Shown in pieces: positions 24,725-33,697 of a DNA stretch of 35,672 bases. This DNA is from Hyphomicrobiales bacterium (lineage in GTDB: Bacteria; Pseudomonadota; Alphaproteobacteria; Rhizobiales; Rhizobiaceae). Location: NCBI GenBank assembly GCA_024225445.1, contig JAAEMP010000389.1, positions 1 through 35,672 on the forward strand, read 5' to 3'. Position 1 is the first letter of the stretch. Each line of letters opens with the position of its first letter. The translations under genes and the position numbers were made by a program. The notes below the pieces were generated by a model, which saw nothing but the letters and a program-made list of their open reading frames with translations, ran no database searches and had not been told where the DNA came from.

Positions 24725-26068
24725 ATGGCTTATCCTTCCGGCAGCAAATATGTGATTATCGGTGCGGGAATACACGGCCTTTCCTGTGCCTGGCGATTGG
24801 CAGAACGGCTCAAAGCTACTGGCAAGGGCAGCGGAAGTGACGTGCTGGTACTGGACAAATCCGGAATTGCTTCTGGTGCGAGTGGTATTGCATGTGGCGT
24901 TGTGCGCAACAACTATTTTCAACCTGCCATGCGGGAACTGATGGCCCACAGTGTGAAGGTCTGGGAATCAGATCCGAAAGCTTTCAGCTACCACCCGGTC
25001 GGCTATATGCAGATTAGTCATGAAGGCATGCGTGAGGACGTCACTTCAATCTATGAACAGCAAAAAGTCATAGGTTATGAATCGGAATTCATCGAAGGCG
25101 AGAATGACTCACGAATCTATATGAAGGGTCTGTTTTCGGATTGGCGCGCCCAGAACATAACTTCTGTTTTACATGAAAAGAAGGGTGGATACGCAAACAA
25201 TACGGCTGCCGTTTACGGCTTGGCCGGGAAGGCGGAAGCCGCTGGGGTGCGTATTTTGACTGGGGCAACGGTAACCGGGTTTACACGTGGGAACGGCTCT
25301 CAGGCGATTACCGCAGTTGAGACTGACAAGGGTAATATCGCTTGCGAGGAGGTTGTTGTTGCGGTCGGACCCTGGGTTAAAACCATTTGGGATATGCTGG
25401 AATTACCAAGAGATTTGGCAATCAAAGGTGCAGACGGCACAATGCATGAAGGAATTCCAACATGGCGCTATTGGTGTCTCGAAGAAGGTGTAATTGGAGT
25501 TGATCCTGGTCTGCAGAAACTGAATGATGGCGGCATGCCACCGGTAATTCATGTCGATACAGATGCTGTATTGTATTCAGATGTTGATGGATCTGTTGTA
25601 CGCGAGGAACCGTGGGGGATTTATTACAAACCCGATTTTCATTTTGGCGGCGTTCAGGGCGGCGCAATGCCATATGAGGTTATGACGCCAGCTGATGAGG
25701 TGGCAATTGATCCTTATGGGCCTGAGTCACCTGAATTTATTGTCGGTGACGATTTTGCCCATATGTGGTGTTCGGCGCTGTCGCATTGTCAGGAACGGTT
25801 TTCAGGGCAGATAGGCAAATTCAAGAAAGAACCCTCGGGCGGACTGGGTTGTTTCACACCGGACAGTTTCCCGATATTCGATACATTCTGCCAGAATGTA
25901 CACATTATTGCTGACAGTAACCACGGTTACAAAATGATTGGCGTAGGCCACCTGGTTGCCGATGAAATACTTGGGGGAAAACAAACCCTGCTGGAGCCGT
26001 TCCGGTTTGATCGTTATGCCAAAGGTGCTTTGCACCCGGTCAGCAGCAGTCCCTATCCCTGGAGTTAA
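24725..26068 (+). CDS. FAD-dependent amine oxidoreductase, DAO family
   Basis: 447 residues. VIIGAGIHGLSCAWRLAERL near 10-29 is the FAD dinucleotide motif; LDKSGIASGASGIACGVVRNNYFQP matches the second conserved block of DAO/SoxB proteins; VVVAVGPWVKTIW and IIADSNHGYKMIGVGHLVADEIL near the C-terminus are typical of the fold. It is related to, but clearly distinct from, the soxB product, and no GcvT domain is attached. The DUF1989-GcvT protein at 31030-33402 could act as a separate folate partner. Likely substrates are N-methylated amino acids such as dimethylglycine or N-methylglutamate. The ATG has AAAGGAAAC just upstream. It stands alone between GlxA-2 and proX. Confidence 0.85.
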   Translation: MAYPSGSKYVIIGAGIHGLSCAWRLAERLKATGKGSGSDVLVLDKSGIASGASGIACGVVRNNYFQPAMRELMAHSVKVWESDPKAFSYHPVGYMQISHEGMREDVTSIYEQQKVIGYESEFIEGENDSRIYMKGLFSDWRAQNITSVLHEKKGGYANNTAAVYGLAGKAEAAGVRILTGATVTGFTRGNGSQAITAVETDKGNIACEEVVVAVGPWVKTIWDMLELPRDLAIKGADGTMHEGIPTWRYWCLEEGVIGVDPGLQKLNDGGMPPVIHVDTDAVLYSDVDGSVVREEPWGIYYKPDFHFGGVQGGAMPYEVMTPADEVAIDPYGPESPEFIVGDDFAHMWCSALSHCQERFSGQIGKFKKEPSGGLGCFTPDSFPIFDTFCQNVHIIADSNHGYKMIGVGHLVADEILGGKQTLLEPFRFDRYAKGALHPVSSSPYPWS

Positions 26069-26243
26069 ACCCTTAAACAGGAATAAGAAATTTTGGAGCC
26101 AAATACAAATTTTGCTTCCAGTTTGAAGGCGCAACCTTTCTGAATACCGTAGGAATATTCATCAGAATTGCTCAAAGCGATGATGATTATGCTTTCCAGC
26201 CGAGGAGATTTGCGAAGAATCCCGGCAGTGGTTACCCAATTTG

Positions 26244-26288
26244 CATACCAAAATTCCGACATTGGTATGAATATGGTGCATATTGGTA
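26244..26288. promoter_or_regulatory. Phased heptamer array and inverted repeat upstream of proX
   Basis: CATACCAA at 26244-26251 is mirrored exactly by TTGGTATG at 26262-26269 with a 10-base spacer. ATTGGTA at 26261 is followed by a weaker TATGGTG at 26272 (11 bases on) and ATTGGTA at 26282 (21 bases from the first). The element ends 110 bases before the proX start. The same heptamer is found at 17665, 23535 and 33470. The rest of the 329-base gap 26069-26397 contains no gene that I can support. Confidence 0.55.
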
Positions 26289-26397
26289 TTTTTTTTGGAT
26301 TGATTTGTTTGGGAATATGAATGATACTCTTTGTCAGAATTGCAGCCGATCGCAGTTCAACGACTGATTAAGAGACGTAACCCCAGGGAGGAAAAAT

Positions 26398-27345
26398 ATG
26401 TTTTCAAAAACGATCAAACTAGCGACAGCCGGAGCTTTCTCCGTGTTACTAGCCTCTGCTTCCATTACAGCCCAGGCCGCGGATTCAAGCAAACCAATTG
26501 TAATTCCGACACACAACTGGTCAAGTCAGGTTGTAATGGCTTATGTAATTGGCGGCATTTTCGAAAGTATCGGTGATACCGTCGAATATGTTCCCGCCGA
26601 TTCTCAGGCAGTTTACGAAGCCATTCGCAACGGAGATATCACGATATCCCACGAAGTCTGGCAATCCACCTTCGGTAAATCATTCTATAATGCAATGGAA
26701 AAGGGCGGTATAATCGATGCCGGTACGCATGCTGCAAGTACTCTGGAAGAACTGGGGGTTCCTCATTATGTCGTTGAGAATAATTTGTGCCCAGGTCTCC
26801 CAAATTGGGAAGCCTTGAAAGATTGTGCCGCCGTATTTGCCACAGCAGATTCTGGCGGAAAGGGCCGTATACTGGAGGGACCTCAAAGCTGGCATGGCGA
26901 TCTGATGCCTACCCGTATCAAAGCGCTGGGATTAGGCGACAAATATGTCGTCAAATTCGCAGGCTCTGCTGATGCGATCTGGGCTGAACTTGCTTCTGCC
27001 AAGAAGGAAGGCCGTGGCATCATTACTTTCAACTGGTCGCCTAACTTCACCGATGCAGATGGCTTCGACTTTATCGAGTTCCCGCCATATAAAGACGGTT
27101 GCAGAACCGCAGATGGTGGTGATGGAAGTTGCGGTTCACCAAAGGGTTGGCTCAAAAAAGCTGCCAATTACAAATTTCCGAAGACACATCCAGCAGCTTA
27201 CAAGACTTTTAGCAAACTCTCTTTTACAACGACACAAGTTGGTCAAATGGCCGCGCTGGTTGACATTGATAAATTGAGCCACCAGGAAGCTGCCAAAAAG
27301 TGGTTGGCCGACAATGAGGATGTCTGGAAGCCTTTCACAGAATAG
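26398..27345 (+). CDS. proX: Glycine-betaine/proline-type ABC transporter substrate-binding protein
   Basis: 315 residues with a clear Sec signal peptide (about 1-27, KTIKLATAGAFSVLLASA then AQA before the predicted cleavage). The mature part has the OpuAC fold of quaternary-amine binders: IVIPTHNWSSQVVMAYVIGGIFESIG, ISHEVWQSTFG, EGPQSWHGDLMP and ITFNWSPNFTD, with Trp residues positioned as expected for a cation-pi cage. Cys residues in NLCPGLPNWEALKDC and DGCRTADGGDGSC may form disulphides, as in related binding proteins. It is periplasmic and delivers glycine betaine or a related osmolyte to ProV/ProW. AGGGAGGAAAA precedes the ATG. A terminator follows, so the binding protein can be made in excess of the membrane parts. 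Confidence 0.93.
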   Translation: MFSKTIKLATAGAFSVLLASASITAQAADSSKPIVIPTHNWSSQVVMAYVIGGIFESIGDTVEYVPADSQAVYEAIRNGDITISHEVWQSTFGKSFYNAMEKGGIIDAGTHAASTLEELGVPHYVVENNLCPGLPNWEALKDCAAVFATADSGGKGRILEGPQSWHGDLMPTRIKALGLGDKYVVKFAGSADAIWAELASAKKEGRGIITFNWSPNFTDADGFDFIEFPPYKDGCRTADGGDGSCGSPKGWLKKAANYKFPKTHPAAYKTFSKLSFTTTQVGQMAALVDIDKLSHQEAAKKWLADNEDVWKPFTE

Positions 27346-27396
27346 CGATTAGATGGCGATACTCCCGTGTTTCAAGAAAGCGAGTATTCCAGAATT

Positions 27397-27446
27397 GCCA
27401 GCCCCTCCCTTGGTCAATTGTAGCCGGGGGAGGGGTTGGCGTTTTT
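27397..27446 (+). terminator. Rho-independent terminator or attenuator after proX
   Basis: GCCAGCCCCTCCC at 27397-27409 pairs with GGGAGGGGTTGGC at 27428-27440 (13 pairs, one G-U) around an 18-base loop, followed by five T residues at 27442-27446. It sits 51 bases after the proX stop. It may be partial, allowing some read-through to proV. Confidence 0.85.
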
Positions 27447-27491
27447 CCTGACACTTTCCAGTTCAACTATTTGTTCTGCGAGTTTATTGGG

Positions 27492-27507
27492 AAAATAGTA
27501 CTATTTT
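27492..27507. promoter_or_regulatory. Perfect 16-bp palindrome between proX and proV
   Basis: AAAATAGTACTATTTT is a perfect palindrome, 45 bases past the proX terminator and 275 bases before the proV start. It is a candidate operator for a separate proVW promoter. The remainder of the gap 27447-27781 has no gene; I cannot place the promoter with confidence. Confidence 0.4.
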
Positions 27508-27781
27508 GAATTGTGAAATCGGATGTCATCGTATTTGCGGTGTATGAATTTCAGGACATACTAATTTTTGAGGAAGGGGTTGGTAGCTTCCTTATTTTGC
27601 ATTTGAAGCGTAAGCTGCAGCATTGCGACAAGGTGACCGCGAGTAGTTAGCAGTATTTGCTCTTAATATGATGCTTCGACGATGTTGTAGATGCTTGCAG
27701 GCGTCGCTTATGAAGTGTGTTTCTGCTAAGCTGAGGGCTTAAGACAGAGCTTGGAGAAGAACGCAAGGAATAAAAAGAAAG

Positions 27782-28852
27782 ATGACAAATAATCCAACCA
27801 AAAATGATGAGCCTTCTGTCATCAAGTGTGATTCAGTCTACAAGATTTTTGGCGATAAAGCAGAAAAAATGGTGCGGGAATCAAATGGTGCCATTGATGT
27901 TGAGGCGTTTCAAAACGCTGGTTGTATCTTTGGGGTAAACAATGCTTCCTTTGAAGTTCACAAGGGTGAAATGCTGGTTGTTATGGGATTATCGGGGTCC
28001 GGAAAATCGACCCTGCTTCGTTGTATCTCGCGGCTGACTGATACAACGTCTGGAAGAATATACATTGATGGCGAAGATTTACTCGCCATGAAAAGCAGGG
28101 AACTGATAGAATTACGCCGTAATAAAATGGGTATGGTATTTCAGAGCTTTGCATTACTGCCTCACAAAACCGTACTGGAAAACATTGCTTTTCCTCTGCA
28201 AGTGAAAGGCATAAGCACACAAGACAGTATAAAAAGAGCAGCAGCCATGGTCGACCTGGTTAGCCTTTCCGGGCGAGAAAACTATTTTCCCAGGCAATTA
28301 TCTGGCGGTCAACAACAGCGCGTTGGTATTGCAAGGTCTTTGGCGGTAGAGCCAGACATCTGGTTCCTGGATGAGCCATTTTCGGCGCTTGATCCGCTGA
28401 TCAGAAAAGAAATGCAGGATGAATTCTTGCGACTTCAAGGAATGCTTCACAAGACTATCCTTTTTGTCACACACGACTTTGATGAGGCCCTGCGCCTGGC
28501 TGACAGAATAGCTATTATGAAAGATGGAATAATTGAGCAGATTGACACCCCAGCCAATATCGTTCTCAATCCCTCAACCGAATATGTCGCCAAGTTCACC
28601 AATGAAGTGCCTCGTGAAAAAGTTCTCAAATGCGAGAGCATCATGGAAAAAGTGGAGAATCCCAACAAGTTAAGCAAGTTGGAGGTCTCCAAAGATGCAA
28701 TTATTGAGACCGTAGCAGAAGGCGTGTTGAATGCACGCAGGCCAGTTGCTGTTCTTGATGACAAAGGCAACATGGTTGGCGTTCTCAACAAAAAGACGAT
28801 TATTCATATTCTGTTTGGCAAGGATGAGAATTCGCCGGCGCAGACCAGTTGA
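27782..28852 (+). CDS. proV: Glycine-betaine/proline-type ABC transporter ATPase
   Basis: 356 residues. Walker A is GLSGSGKST, the signature is LSGGQQQRVGIARSLA, Walker B is IWFLDEPFSALDP, and the switch His is in FVTHDFDEAL. The N-terminal KIFGD...FGVNNASFEV block is typical of ProV/OpuAA. The C-terminal 80 or so residues hold a CBS-type segment (ARRPVAVLDDKGNMVGVLNKKTIIHIL), which in relatives senses ionic strength or nucleotides. It energises import by ProW. AAGGAATAAAAAG precedes the ATG. The stop overlaps the next reading frame's first possible codon, so it is translationally linked to proW. Confidence 0.95.
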   Translation: MTNNPTKNDEPSVIKCDSVYKIFGDKAEKMVRESNGAIDVEAFQNAGCIFGVNNASFEVHKGEMLVVMGLSGSGKSTLLRCISRLTDTTSGRIYIDGEDLLAMKSRELIELRRNKMGMVFQSFALLPHKTVLENIAFPLQVKGISTQDSIKRAAAMVDLVSLSGRENYFPRQLSGGQQQRVGIARSLAVEPDIWFLDEPFSALDPLIRKEMQDEFLRLQGMLHKTILFVTHDFDEALRLADRIAIMKDGIIEQIDTPANIVLNPSTEYVAKFTNEVPREKVLKCESIMEKVENPNKLSKLEVSKDAIIETVAEGVLNARRPVAVLDDKGNMVGVLNKKTIIHILFGKDENSPAQTS

Positions 28853-28869
28853 ATGACCGGAGACGGAAC

Positions 28870-30930
28870 ATGATTCAATCGATCAGGCACTCAAAGCCAC
28901 TGCAGTTCGCCATATTGATAGCTGGATTTTTCGTTCTGTGTTTTTTTGTTACACCTTCGGAAAACAATTTCTTGTGGCGGTTACCGGCATTAATAGCGGG
29001 TTTGCCGGCGATAATAAATAATTCCGTAGAATTTCTGATGTTCGATTGGTTCCCGATCGAAACATATAATGTAGAAATCGAAGATTATGAAGAAACTGCA
29101 TTATTGCAGAAAATTACAAGGTCCATCTCGGGGTTAATACTTTTCTGTATTGAATTTATTCGTGAAATTCTATTAGGCGGCGTAAAAACCATTGTCGCAT
29201 TTACGAGTTGGGATTACGTACGCGATAATAGCTGGGCTTATTGGCCCGCTCTCCCCTGGACTGTGGTCGCCGGTATTGCAATTGCTTTGGGATATGCTCT
29301 CAGTGGGAGATGGCTTGCTGTATTTGTAGGTTTGGCGACGATATATATTGCAGTTTTTGGTCAATGGGAACCTGCCATGGAAACGCTCTCATTCGTTTTG
29401 ATCGCCGCACCACTTTCTGTTTTGCTAGGCCTTGCCATGGGAGTGTGGGCATATAAGAGCCAATCAGTGGAAGCCGCACTGATGCCGTTACTTAATGTTG
29501 CTCAGACCATGCCGCATTTTTCCTATTTGGTACCAGTGACTGTGCTTTTTGGAGTAGGAGATCATGCGGGCGCAATAGCAACTGTAATCTTTGCCACCCC
29601 ACCAATGATTCGCCTGACATTGCTGGGCCTTAAAGCGGTATCGCCTGAAGTGATCGAAGCGGGCTTGATGAACGGTTGCAACAAAGTGCAACTGATGTTC
29701 AGGGTTTTGATTCCGACTGCCAGACACAGTATTCTTGTGGGAGTGAACCAGGTGATCATGCAATGCCTGGCAATGGCAGTAATTGCTTCATTCATCGGGG
29801 CTAAGGGCCTGGGTTTCAATCTGTTGCTAGCGCTTAATCAGCTGAGAATTGGCCAGGCTCTTGAATTGGGTATCTGTATCGTGCTGATTGCCGTGGTCCT
29901 GGACAAGCTGTCCCTGGGTTGGGCAAACAAGCAGATAGACTATTTTGCAAATCTTGGTTTTGTTGAGCGTCACAAATATGGTTTCATATTTATTGGTATA
30001 TTGCTGGTCGGAATTGCATTGGCTTATTTGGGAACTTTTATCTTTGAAGGTGGTATTAACTATTTTTATCTCATTCCTCACAACAAGGGATTTACCACAG
30101 AAAACTTCTGGCAGTCTGGCGTGGATTGGATGGTCGATAACTGGTACCAGGGCCTGCAGACCTTCAACAAACTACTGATAATAGATGTACTGCTACCGAT
30201 GAAAAACGCTTATCTGAGCATGCCGGTATCAGCAACATTTCTATTGGCAATGGGTGTTGGGTATATAATAGGCGGCATCAGATCGGCTCTCATCGTTGGT
30301 GGGTTCCTGCTATTTATTGCACTTACAGAATGGTGGGACCGGGCCTTGATAACCGCTTACATGGCTACCTTCGCAGTCATTGTGTCGGTTGTTATTGGCT
30401 CAATCGTCGGTATCTTGTGTGCTCAAAACACACTCGCTACCAAAACCGTTTTGCTGGTTTGCGATACCCTTCAAACCTTTCCTTCATTTATTTATTTGAT
30501 TCCGGTAATTATGCTGTTTGGTGTAACCGACACATCAGTTCTGATCGCAGTAATAACCTATGCCACTATTCCAGCTACCCGATACACCGTAGAAGGTCTT
30601 CGCAATGTACCTGTATCTTTGCAGGACGCAGGTTCAATGTCAGGTGTCAATCGCATTCAAAGACTGGTCAAAATAGAGTTGCCATTGGCCGTTCCCCACA
30701 TAATGCTGGGAATTAATCAAACCGTGGTTTTTGCTCTATTTATGATAATTATTGGTGCGATGATTGGCACCGACGATTTGGGGCAATATATTCTGAAGGC
30801 GTTGTCAGATAAAAATGGCATAGGTAACGGATTGATGCTTGGCCTTTGTGTTGCATTTATTGGCCTGGCCGTCGACCATCTGATCCAAACCTGGGCCAAA
30901 GAAAGAAGAGCTGCTTTAGGGCTGGCCTGA
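28870..30930 (+). CDS. proW: Glycine-betaine-type ABC permease with two fused permease domains
   Basis: 686 residues from ATG 28870 (GGAGA at 28859-28863, 6 bases upstream); an in-frame TTG at 28849 lacks spacing. Two complete BPD_transp_1 domains are joined in tandem: the first carries PEVIEAGLMNGCNKVQLMFRVLIP with IASFIGAKGLG, the second PVSLQDAGSMSGVNRIQRLVKIELP with IIIGAMIGTDDLG, each an EAA coupling loop plus flanking helices. Two of these domains are needed per transporter, so one polypeptide can form the whole channel. Standard ProW has one domain of about 350 residues. This length suits the tandem type seen in some marine alphaproteobacteria. Long linker helices separate the halves. 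Confidence 0.92.
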   Translation: MIQSIRHSKPLQFAILIAGFFVLCFFVTPSENNFLWRLPALIAGLPAIINNSVEFLMFDWFPIETYNVEIEDYEETALLQKITRSISGLILFCIEFIREILLGGVKTIVAFTSWDYVRDNSWAYWPALPWTVVAGIAIALGYALSGRWLAVFVGLATIYIAVFGQWEPAMETLSFVLIAAPLSVLLGLAMGVWAYKSQSVEAALMPLLNVAQTMPHFSYLVPVTVLFGVGDHAGAIATVIFATPPMIRLTLLGLKAVSPEVIEAGLMNGCNKVQLMFRVLIPTARHSILVGVNQVIMQCLAMAVIASFIGAKGLGFNLLLALNQLRIGQALELGICIVLIAVVLDKLSLGWANKQIDYFANLGFVERHKYGFIFIGILLVGIALAYLGTFIFEGGINYFYLIPHNKGFTTENFWQSGVDWMVDNWYQGLQTFNKLLIIDVLLPMKNAYLSMPVSATFLLAMGVGYIIGGIRSALIVGGFLLFIALTEWWDRALITAYMATFAVIVSVVIGSIVGILCAQNTLATKTVLLVCDTLQTFPSFIYLIPVIMLFGVTDTSVLIAVITYATIPATRYTVEGLRNVPVSLQDAGSMSGVNRIQRLVKIELPLAVPHIMLGINQTVVFALFMIIIGAMIGTDDLGQYILKALSDKNGIGNGLMLGLCVAFIGLAVDHLIQTWAKERRAALGLA

Positions 30931-31029
30931 CAGAGTGGGTTTGTCAGACTGAAGCAAATTGTGCAATTATCAAGGCTCAAGAAAAACGGCTATCAGTCCA
31001 AGATGAAAACAGAATAATCAAGAAGGGGG

Positions 31030-33402
31030 CTAGCTGCGGGGTTTTTTCTTCTCTGGATCGTAGTGAGGAAAACGTACGATTTGTGCTGGCAGGCGTTTCA
31101 TGTGGCCGTCCAGTTTACCAATTTCAACTTTCGTGCCTATCTCTGCATGGGCCACATCCACCCGCGCCAGCGCAATGTTCTTTTTTAGTATCGGAGAGCG
31201 CATGGAGCTGGTGACCAACCCGATTTGAGCCCTGCCAATGTGGATACAGTCGCCATTTGCGACGGTAACCTGGCTGTCGATTTCCAGCCCGACAAGTTTT
31301 TTCTGAGGATGGTTTTTGCGCTCAATTAGTGCCTCACGGCCGATGAAGTCGTCTTCTTTGGTTTTCAGGGCAACCGTAAACCCGATTCCGGCTTCAAACG
31401 GATCAGTCGTATCGTCAAATTCATAGTCCTTGAATATCAACCCGGCTTCTGTACGAACAAGGTCGAGAGCCTCGAGCCCCAGGGGCGTCAACCCGTATTT
31501 CTGCCCAGCATCCCAGACCGCTTCAAATACAGCCACGGCATCCTTTGGATGGCAGAACAGTTCATATCCCAATTCGCCTGAATATCCGGTTCGTGAGACC
31601 ACTATCGGGACTCCATGGAAGTTACCAATTCTGCCTGAGGCAAACCGAAACCATTGCAACTCGTCGATTGCGGTTTGTGCCGGTGGTGTCCAGACAATCT
31701 CCTTTAGAACATCACGACTTTTTGGCCCCTGAACCGCAATGTTGTGCAATTGATCTGTTGAGGAGCGAACCCATGTTTTCAATCCAAGCTTTTCGGCTTG
31801 CTCACGCATCCAGATGCCGGAAATATCGGAACCTCCAACCCAACGGAAATTGTCCTCTGCAATACGAAAAACAGTTCCATCATCAACCATTCCGCCATGT
31901 TCATAACACATGGCGGTGTAGACGACCTGGCCGGGTGAGAGTTTGCGAATGTTCCTTGTCATGCAATATTGCAGCAAGGTTTCGGAATCGGGACCGGTGA
32001 TCTCGAATTTGCGCAATGGAGACAAATCCATCACAACCGCCCGTTCCCGGCATGCCCAATATTCTTCGATTGGCCCCGTATTGTTAAACCGATTAGGCAA
32101 CCAATAGCCGTTATACTCGCTAAAATCCCGTGTGAGTTCTGCAAAACAGGAATGGAATGCCGTTTCCTTGGTCAGGACCGCGCTTGATTCTGGGGTCATG
32201 CGAAATGCCGTTGCTTTCTTGAAGGTTTCATTTGCCGCGTAAACGCGAACGTGGATGTCGGTTGGGTTCCAGCCATTGGCTGCATCTATGTCACACGGGC
32301 AGGCGGAGGCGACGCAAACCAGATCTGTTAACGCCCGCATCAGTACATAGTCGCCCGGTCGTGACCAGGGTTCATCAAAATAGATCTGATTCTGACCATC
32401 GATATTCGTATTATAGAAAAAATTGATTGCTTCCCACCCGGCGCGCTGGCCGATACCAAAAGAGCTCAATGCACCATTGAAATTATCGGTACAATTTACA
32501 TGTCCAGGATAGCCCATATCATCATAATATCGCGAATTGCAGGCTGTCATAAACACGTCATGGCGACCACAGGTATCCTGTATAACCTCCACCAGCGCAT
32601 CCATCTCAAGGTCGAATGATTTCGAGGGCAGGCCGGGAATAGGGTTTGCCAGGCCAAGTAGTGATCGCGTAATTGTGGCGTCCAGAGGCAGTTCGCGACC
32701 GTTGTCAAGTTTGCGCCTGGAAAAGACCTGAAAATCGGAACACTGGCGGCCCTCCACATCAATGATTTGAATGTATTCTCCCGCTTTCACGCAAAAACTT
32801 TCAGCGCTTGCAGTTGCAACGCGTAAATCCTGAACGGGTTCAGCAAGCGGTTCCGGTAATCTGGTCCTTGCAGTTTTTACAATTGATGATCTGTGGATTA
32901 ACAATTCGATTGGAGTTGATGTATTTTGAAGTTCTGGATCCATTGGATTATCAGGAACCGCCACAACAAGGATACCATCCCGTTGAACCGTTATTTTGAC
33001 TTGATCGCCAGCCGGAGAGTTGTCACTGAATATCCTGAGGGCTCGTGCCTTGCCGATATCGATGCCACGCCGCTCCAATGCCATTCGGGTTCTTCTGGAA
33101 TCTTCACTTTGACCCTGAATAATAGTCTTGAATCCAATTGCATCGATATCTGGATTCGCATCCAGAACTTGTGTGCCGAATCCCAGGTCGCGGCCAATCG
33201 CCAATATCTCGCAGGGCTGGCGACCCTCTTTGTCCACGAATTCCAGTTTATCCCCGGTTTCAATATCAACAGCCAGTGAACCACCCCCCTCAACAGTATA
33301 GCGCTCAGTTCCCACGGGAAGCGCCAACGGCCCGGGGCGCCCGACAAGCGACGGGGAGGGAGGTTGCAGGAATAACTTGAATTCACCGGAATGAGTGTTC
33401 AT
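31030..33402 (-). CDS. Tandem DUF1989 (urea carboxylase-associated) fused to GcvT-type aminomethyltransferase
   Basis: 790 residues. About 30-180 is a degenerate DUF1989 copy; about 195-390 is a complete one (VEGRQCSDFQVFSRR, DVFMTACNSRYY, HVNCTDNFN, INFFYNTN, SRPGDYVLMRALTDLVCVASACPCD, PTDIHVRVY). About 415-785 is a GcvT domain with AVVMDLSPLRKFEITGPDSETLLQY, GGMVDDGTVFRI (Asp507/508 align with the folate-interacting Asp of T-protein), SRTGYSGELGYELFCH and LGLEALDLVRTEAGLIFKDYEFD. DUF1989 proteins include the CgdAB carboxyguanidine deiminase subunits; GcvT folds include DmdA and T-protein. I infer a THF-dependent demethylase or aminomethyl acceptor for a nitrogenous methyl compound. It is convergent with proW and has the phased array 68-96 bases upstream of its start. 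The role of DUF1989 here is unknown. Confidence 0.88.
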   Translation of the reverse strand: MNTHSGEFKLFLQPPSPSLVGRPGPLALPVGTERYTVEGGGSLAVDIETGDKLEFVDKEGRQPCEILAIGRDLGFGTQVLDANPDIDAIGFKTIIQGQSEDSRRTRMALERRGIDIGKARALRIFSDNSPAGDQVKITVQRDGILVVAVPDNPMDPELQNTSTPIELLIHRSSIVKTARTRLPEPLAEPVQDLRVATASAESFCVKAGEYIQIIDVEGRQCSDFQVFSRRKLDNGRELPLDATITRSLLGLANPIPGLPSKSFDLEMDALVEVIQDTCGRHDVFMTACNSRYYDDMGYPGHVNCTDNFNGALSSFGIGQRAGWEAINFFYNTNIDGQNQIYFDEPWSRPGDYVLMRALTDLVCVASACPCDIDAANGWNPTDIHVRVYAANETFKKATAFRMTPESSAVLTKETAFHSCFAELTRDFSEYNGYWLPNRFNNTGPIEEYWACRERAVVMDLSPLRKFEITGPDSETLLQYCMTRNIRKLSPGQVVYTAMCYEHGGMVDDGTVFRIAEDNFRWVGGSDISGIWMREQAEKLGLKTWVRSSTDQLHNIAVQGPKSRDVLKEIVWTPPAQTAIDELQWFRFASGRIGNFHGVPIVVSRTGYSGELGYELFCHPKDAVAVFEAVWDAGQKYGLTPLGLEALDLVRTEAGLIFKDYEFDDTTDPFEAGIGFTVALKTKEDDFIGREALIERKNHPQKKLVGLEIDSQVTVANGDCIHIGRAQIGLVTSSMRSPILKKNIALARVDVAHAEIGTKVEIGKLDGHMKRLPAQIVRFPHYDPEKKKPRS

Positions 33403-33469
33403 GAATTCTGCCTGGTGTGATTGTTCGGACTGTTTCTATTCTAAACATCTGAGAAACCGAAAATCAACC

Positions 33470-33498
33470 ATTGGTTTGAAAATGGTATACAATTGGTA
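33470..33498. promoter_or_regulatory. Phased heptamer array upstream of the DUF1989-GcvT gene
   Basis: Three repeats with an exact 11-bp period: ATTGGTT at 33470, AATGGTA at 33481 and ATTGGTA at 33492. They are 68-96 bases upstream of the minus-strand start at 33402. The gap 33403-33697 holds nothing else that I recognise. Same heptamer and period as the array at 17665. Confidence 0.6.
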
Positions 33499-33697
33499 TG
33501 AATGACTATGGATTTGGATATTTTATTTGCAGTCGCAAATCAAAACTCTATTTCATGAACAACGCAAATTTTACTCTGACACAAGACAACCTGCAGTGTG
33601 TTTACTTTCACTTCTGATGCTTTCGCGGAACTTTGAGGGTTATTTCGTTAGTCCTGCTGAATTCACCACGAGGCAAAAAGGGGGTAGTCGTACCCTG

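Noticed and set aside
30927-30947. CTGACA/TGTCAG hairpin after proW as a terminator
   Set aside because: Six-pair stem with no T run; insufficient.
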